Origin: Trebouxia sp. TZW2008
Taxonomy: Eukaryota; Chlorophyta; Trebouxiophyceae; Trebouxiales; Trebouxiaceae
Reading direction: 5' to 3'
NCBI GenBank assembly: GCA_002118135.1
Contig: BDIU01000172.1
Location: forward strand, 124,001-188,000
Length of the DNA stretch: 64,000 bases
Positions within the stretch are counted from its first letter, which is position 1, and each line of letters begins with the position of its first letter. Of this stretch, positions 59,321 to 64,000 are shown in pieces. Both the position numbers and the translations under genes were made by a program. The notes under the pieces were generated by a model, which ran no database searches, had not been told where the DNA came from, and saw only the letters and a program-made list of their open reading frames with translations.

Positions 59321-59560
59321 TGGCAGATGCCAAGTCTGGACTTCATAACTTGGCATCCACACCCTAAAGTGATTTCAATGTCTGATGGCATTGGCCAATC
59401 TGAGCGGTATTTGTTGATCCAAGCTTCATTTGGTGTAGTACTAGGTGAAGCGCACATGTCTGAAGCAGTCCTGTATGGTGCAGCAACAAAGGCTGACTTT
59501 CAGGCCAAGTGCAGTCAGCAATGGATTGTGTCGTACCTTGGCAGATATTTCAGCGGAAAT
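59305..59560 (-). CDS. Exon-like fragment with Cys motif, possibly LysM-related
   Basis: The minus frame reads YRTASDMCASPSTTPNEAWI, NKYRSDWPMPSDIEITLGCG, CQVMKSRLGICQ and then a gtgaga donor-like site (59318). Reading through gives GETQSIADFTHTVTEPVLLH, NAGI, which resembles a LysM core (GDTLxxIA...LxxxNPGI). A diverged tandem copy lies at 59160-59320, so either two LysM-like units are coded or one is an intronic echo. No other domain seen. Confidence 0.4.
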
Positions 59561-59892
59561 CAGCCTGAATGCGTGAGAAAGCATACAGGCGCTTTTCATC
59601 TGTGATATTTGCTCAAATCAGCATGTGGGTCTGGTCACTGTTGACTTGGCGCCTGAAAGATGACTGCAGGAGTCAACACCACGACAGCCTTCAAGGCTTG
59701 TATTCAAAGTAGCACAAGAGGCTACGTAAGTTTTCCCTTGTTCTACAGCGCAAAAGAGACGCCACAGCTCGATCATCGAGGGTGCTGCTGTATGCAAGCT
59801 TGCATGCATCACGTCAGTGGCAGTTGCTTGATTACTAGTACCTGGCCGGTGTACCACAATCGCGATCGGGGGCAGTATATCTTTGCTTGCTA

Positions 59893-60659
59893 AACAAAGA
59901 TTGCTAAAGATGTGACCCTTTTGAAGCGACAACGGCTGCTTGATCATGACCGCTTCGACTGCAAGCGCAGCCGGCAGTTGGTGATCAACGACGTCGAACA
60001 AGTGCATAACGCTGACATTCCCAGGGATCCTTGTACGTATGTTATGATTCCTCCCTGCTATCGCAAGTCTGCCTGCGCCTAGGCTGTGCGGTTGTTCTGC
60101 TTGTCGAGTCCGATAGTTTTGTGCCTGTTTGGCTCCGAAACCAAGACATCCGACTGCAGAATCAACTCAACTTGATTTGTGTCATTTTTGGACCGTAAAG
60201 GACGCATTCTGATATTGGTGGGCGGGGTCTGTATCATGCAGGTGAATGAGCTGTTCACTATGTGCTGTGCAGAGTCAAGGCTTGCTCAGCAGCATCTAAA
60301 TCTCTCATTTGACAATTTGCATGAAATTAACAGTTACGGTACAGGATACGCTACAGTGTTGCAGCACTGCTGCATGCAACAATGTCATGTCTATGCAACA
60401 TACAGTCATTGCTAGGACCTGTGATTGTACCGGGCTAAATTACATCAATGGCAGTCTACAGCACAACAGCACTTTGGCGATTTCAATACCAACGTTGACA
60501 ACTAGCTACAGCGCTGTACAACGCACGGCTAAGCATTGATATAATGAAATGTGAGTTTGTGGGATATGGGGTATGTAGTAATTCCAACACAATACACAAT
60601 ACGGTGTGCTATCACACAAGCAATGTGTCATCAACAACTCTGAGACTCAACAATATTAC
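59893..60659. other. No supported gene
   Basis: A minus frame 60007-59730 starts MHLFDVVDHQLPAALAVEAV and is CpG-rich for its first 100 bases, perhaps a first exon, but has no homology. The rest looks non-coding. Confidence 0.3.
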
Positions 60660-61015
60660 TCTCCATGCATGCTGATTGGCATCAGACACGCAGGTCATGG
60701 AGCAACAGTGGCAGCAAACAAGGCACAGCAGCAGGCCAAATTCTCTTGACTATGCCTAAGACCTTGGAATCTCAACCCACTGATGTGCTTCATAGTCAAA
60801 CGGCTTAGTGTAAGGCGCTAAGAAGAATGGCCTGCCAACACTGCCATGCTGCCTGCAGGAAGCTGCCCTTACAACACGCTGCAGGCATCAAAAAGCTGTT
60901 AGCGCTGCTGACGTCATGCGCAAACAAGAGCATGCAATAGGCATAGGAATCTCAATGTCCCACAGAGGTTGGCGCTGCATGATGTGCATACAGAGATACA
61001 AAGGTTCTTGAGCTC
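60660..61015. repeat. Dispersed/segmental repeat, copy 2
   Basis: Partner of 41740-42075, in the same orientation and the same position relative to the glycoprotein tail exons. Confidence 0.75.
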
Positions 61016-61222
61016 AGAGAATGCAGGCGTGATTGCCATGAGAGAAACACCCAAGACACAAGCCTAGCCCTGGTGCTGCTCTGACTGGACTGTGAAGCTA
61101 ACCCAGTCAGAACTATTTGTCAACTTATGCAAGCTGACAGCTGTTCGTGAGAATTTGAGATAAGATCCAGATAAGAAACAAGCAGCAGAATGTCATTGCA
61201 CAGTGTAGAGTAGCAGCATTAC

Positions 61223-61688
61223 CTGGCCGTGCTGGTTGCGCCACCGCGCGGCTGTGCACCGCGTGGCAGGCTTCCAGGAGGGCTTGCTAGTCGTGTCGTC
61301 CATCACCTGGCTCTGCATGTCGCAATCATCACAGTCAAGCCGCAAAATGTGACATCACTGTTGAAAGCTTAAATTCCAGCAGCACTTTGTGTTAGCCTGG
61401 TCATCATCTATTGCAGTGGAGGATCAAAGAACGTACAGAAGCTCAATGGCAAATGCAGAAGATGGAGGGTCATGTCCCATCAGCCTCTCCACAGCCCAAG
61501 TGCAGTGTCCATGTGCGCTGCCCATGTGCAGTGTCCATGTGCGTTGCCCATGTGCAGTGTCAAGATATCATGAGAGGAGTTGTTTGGTGGTGGTGATCTT
61601 TATTGACTAGCACAGCAACAGCCACAAAGCAAGCTGATGTCATCAACAATACACCCATACACACACGCGTACAGACCCCTGCACAGAC

Positions 61689-61738
<50 letters not shown>

Positions 61739-64000
61739 GCGCGCGCATGTGTCCCTACAGAAGCACACAATCCCCTACATGTGCGTCCCATACACACAGG
61801 CTCCTGCGCAAACATCTGCGCAGACCCCTGCATGCGCACACACACACACACACACATCATCATCGCCACAACCCTACAGATACCCCTCTGCATACACACA
61901 CCTGGCCCCTACATGCATTTGGCCCCCCCTGCTCTCTTCACACACACGGCAGTTCCTAGTCATGACAGTCACTGCATGCTAGAGGCGGCACTTACCATGC
62001 TGGCCTGAGACTATGCCCACTCACACACACACACACACACACACTCCTGTCATATGGTAGTCCATGCACAGTTTTGAAAGCGGCGCTTACCAGGCTAGCC
62101 TGAGACTTTGCCCGCTCAGCAGCCCAGTGCTCAGGCGTGCCCTCAGACAGCACAGACTCATCCAGCTTGCCAGAGTCAAGTGCACTAGACACTGTCTGCA
62201 AAGCCGCCTTGCGCATGTCATCAATTGGGAAGTAATCAGCTCGGAACTGCTCATGGGTGAAGCCCATCCTGTGGGCCAGCTGAATCTCCAACTGCAGCAA
62301 CTCAGAAACGGAACGGGATTTGGGCTTTGGGGACTCATCAGCTCCTGTGGTAGCTGAGCCACGGGCAATGCTGGGGAAACCTGCAGCAGCAATGCTTGTG
62401 TCGTTGCTGACAGACAATGCTTTGGCTTGCTGCTCATGCATACTGCAAAAGCATACGAGCTGTATGCAGATAAGATAACATTGCATGCTTTTGTGTCTGA
62501 AACATACTGGCAATATGCAGAAATGTTCAGCATGCTCAATTGATGCCGTGTCTGCAGTCACAGTAGAAACAGTTGCAATCACTACAGCAACGTGTGGCCA
62601 CAAGTGCAGCAGCCAACCATGCAACTGGTCAGAGCAGACATCCAAAGTCAAGCAGTGCACATTGGTAGTGTCTTACCTGAGAAGTTCAGGAACATGAACA
62701 AGTAGATGAGGACGATCACCAATCCCAACCCATTCCAGGCAAGCTGCCTCATCAAGTCGATCTGGTCCTGCCTTTCACGAAGATGCACTGCAGGATCTGC
62801 ACAGTAAGTATGAACTCCACCAGTGTAACAGCAGTTGCAGACTGTATACGTCAGCAGGTTACATTCTGCAAAGAACTTATAATGCTGCATAGCACCACAG
62901 GCACAATGCTGACCACAATGCAGACAGAAAGCACACTGAGGTTGCATTGTGCAATACAATGCATCAAAATATACAAAGGCTACCAGCCAAAGTCATCAGC
63001 TACCACAAATTGCAAATGGTTTTGGCCCAGGTCTTCTACTTTGTTGACCTGAGCAGAAAAAGCAGGATTGATTGTTCAGGTGATAGATACCTGATGAACT
63101 GTTGAGGCTTGCTGCAGGGCTTTGGGTGGGGTTTGCTGTCCAGTAGTTTCCAGCATGGATTGTGTTGACAGTAGGAGTGCTATTGGGGGTACTTTTTGAG
63201 CATTCTTCTTGCAAATCTGCACAGCAGAGAAACTCACTCAATACATGCACATGCTGCTAATAACATGCATGTCATAGCAGCAAAAAATGTTCTGATTCAT
63301 GAGAACATGGACTGATACATTGTGATCAGATGGCGTGCTGCTGTGAGCATATCTGTACAGGCAAGCACAAACACACTAACAGCAAGCGTTGCATTCACAA
63401 GCTGATACCGTTTTGGCATGCTGAGCAGAAAGATTGGGCTGTGCCCTATTGCAACTGTGCTGTATGACATGCAACTAGCTCAACACAAGTGTGAACAAGT
63501 TGTATTTTGGCCACTCACCAGTTTTCATTGCAGTGGCAAGGGGCTGCTGGCTGCTGTTGTTGCCATCTGTCATTGAGCTATTGCTGAATTACTGCGTCTG
63601 CTCAGTCACCGCCTGCGTTGTGTCTATCTGGCTGGTTGCAGTCATTGTGCCCTTTGTGGTTGTGGGCTCTGTCCAGGGGTATCTTGAGGCAGTCATTGTG
63701 CTTGTTCCCAAATGATGTGTTACAGGGACGAGCTCGGTCTGTCTTTGGTAGAGCTGCGCAGTATATGCTGAGTGTACTGTCAAGGCGCTGACTCGCGTCA
63801 TCAGCATGTCTTGGTGAAGTATGGTGAAGGCTGAAGCCCTCATTGCATCAAAGACTTTGGCATTTGTAGGGTCCAGCACTGCTGCAAACCCTATTGTGGC
63901 AGGAGATGTGCTGACTGTAGGAACTGTATCCACTGCACGTGATAAGATAGCAGGGACACTACTGGTGCTGTAGACAGCAACCTCTGAGCTAGCAAAAGGG
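61223..64000 (-). CDS. Transmembrane N-glycosylation-rich protein, locus A (C-terminal part; 5' end outside window)
   Basis: Exons: 64000 (window edge)-63519, 63216-63091, 62796-62677, 62442-62091 and 61312-61223. The outer part is Ser/Thr/Ala-rich (TVPTVSTSPATIGFAAVLDP, NSTPT, NSSSG, NNSS). The 62796 exon encodes RQDQIDLMRQLAWNGLG, then VIVLIYLFMFLNF, one membrane helix. After it come acidic and basic helices (SVSELLQLEIQLAHRMGFTH, EQFRADYFPIDDMRKAAL, PEHWAAERAKSQASL) and SQVMDDTTSKPSWKPATRCT, a probable cytoplasmic tail. Topology: large outer part, one helix, about 150-residue tail. Phases fit at 63519/63216, 63091/62796 and 62091/61312. The 62677/62442 join is off by one and probably hides a small exon, and a stop near 63589 needs an intron or is a sequence error. 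Unknown family, paralogous to locus B. Confidence 0.55.
61690..62042. repeat. CA/CG dinucleotide microsatellites
   Basis: (CA)n at 61690-61736 followed by (CG)n to 61746, with further (CA)n runs at 61838-61856 and 62020-62042. The latter interrupts the echo of the tail exon. Confidence 0.95.
61974..62027 (-). repeat. Echo of the glycoprotein A exon 62442-62091 donor edge
   Basis: Copies 62077-62125: ggcacttaccatgctggcct / ggcgcttaccaggctagcct, gagactatgccc / gagactttgccc. It is also nearly identical to the echo in locus B (cagtcactgcatgctaga, ggcacttacc), so the echo is older than the locus duplication or was copied with it. Confidence 0.88.

Noticed and set aside
46620..60659. Transposon or retroelement coding region in the repeat-rich part
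   Set aside because: I saw no reverse transcriptase, integrase, transposase, helicase or LTR-like pair in any frame.
61600..61959. Open frames on both strands with long VCVCVC or THTHTH runs
   Set aside because: They are translations of the (CA)n microsatellite, not proteins.
62087..62539. 150-residue minus-strand frame overlapping the glycoprotein A tail exon
   Set aside because: The alternative frame gives a more protein-like sequence (hydrophilic helices, SELLQLEIQLAHRMGF) and a phase-0 junction to 61312. The 150-residue frame is Cys/Trp/Leu-rich shadow sequence.

Overview
This is nuclear DNA of a green alga. Genes are split into many short exons with GT-AG introns (often ending tgcag). 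Several proteins are typical of the green lineage: gamma-tocopherol methyltransferase, a plastid-type GIY-YIG protein, and cytochrome b6f subunit PetN encoded as a nuclear preprotein with transit peptide, as known from Chlamydomonas. A nearly intact axonemal dynein heavy chain implies a flagellated stage. A short interstitial run of TTTAGGG fits plant/trebouxiophyte-type telomeres. My placement is core Chlorophyta, perhaps Trebouxiophyceae; the last step is inference.

Layout. (1) 120-21969, plus: 41 exons (about 2,555 residues) of a single-headed inner-arm axonemal dynein heavy chain of the DNAH3/7/12 type, from the end of AAA1 to the C-terminus. (2) 23019-23777, plus: a MATH-BTB gene that breaks off inside the BTB domain. 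(3) 23828-31066, minus: a complete ATG16 (coiled coil plus seven WD40 blades, 10 exons, 614 aa). (4) about 31498-34716, plus: a conserved GIY-YIG-like protein, probably plastid. (5) 35322-35948, minus: PETN. (6) 36750-37115, minus: unknown 121-aa protein. (7) 37585-38230, plus: DUF1764 protein, separated from gene 6 by a large hairpin-forming inverted repeat. (8) 38847-41020, minus: VTE4. (9) 41.2-64 kb: repeat-rich, with two collinear, paralogous minus-strand loci (41.7-46.6 and 60.6-64 kb) for N-glycosylation-rich membrane or wall glycoproteins, and many unassigned exon-like minus-strand fragments between them.

Main observation: introns repeatedly contain diverged copies of the exon edge and splice site next to them ('exon-edge echoes'). 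I can place them at about nine dynein exon boundaries, at most ATG16 exons after the second, and at the tail exons of both glycoprotein loci, some in two to four tandem copies. Many keep a usable GT or AG. This suggests a lineage-specific process of short tandem duplication over splice junctions that lengthens introns and creates decoy or alternative splice sites. Two GC-AG introns are also supported by reading-frame conservation.

The recognised genes serve separate processes (motility, autophagy, photosynthetic electron transfer, vitamin E synthesis); I see no functional cluster. Pairs 3/4, 6/7 and possibly 8/9a are head-to-head and may share promoters.
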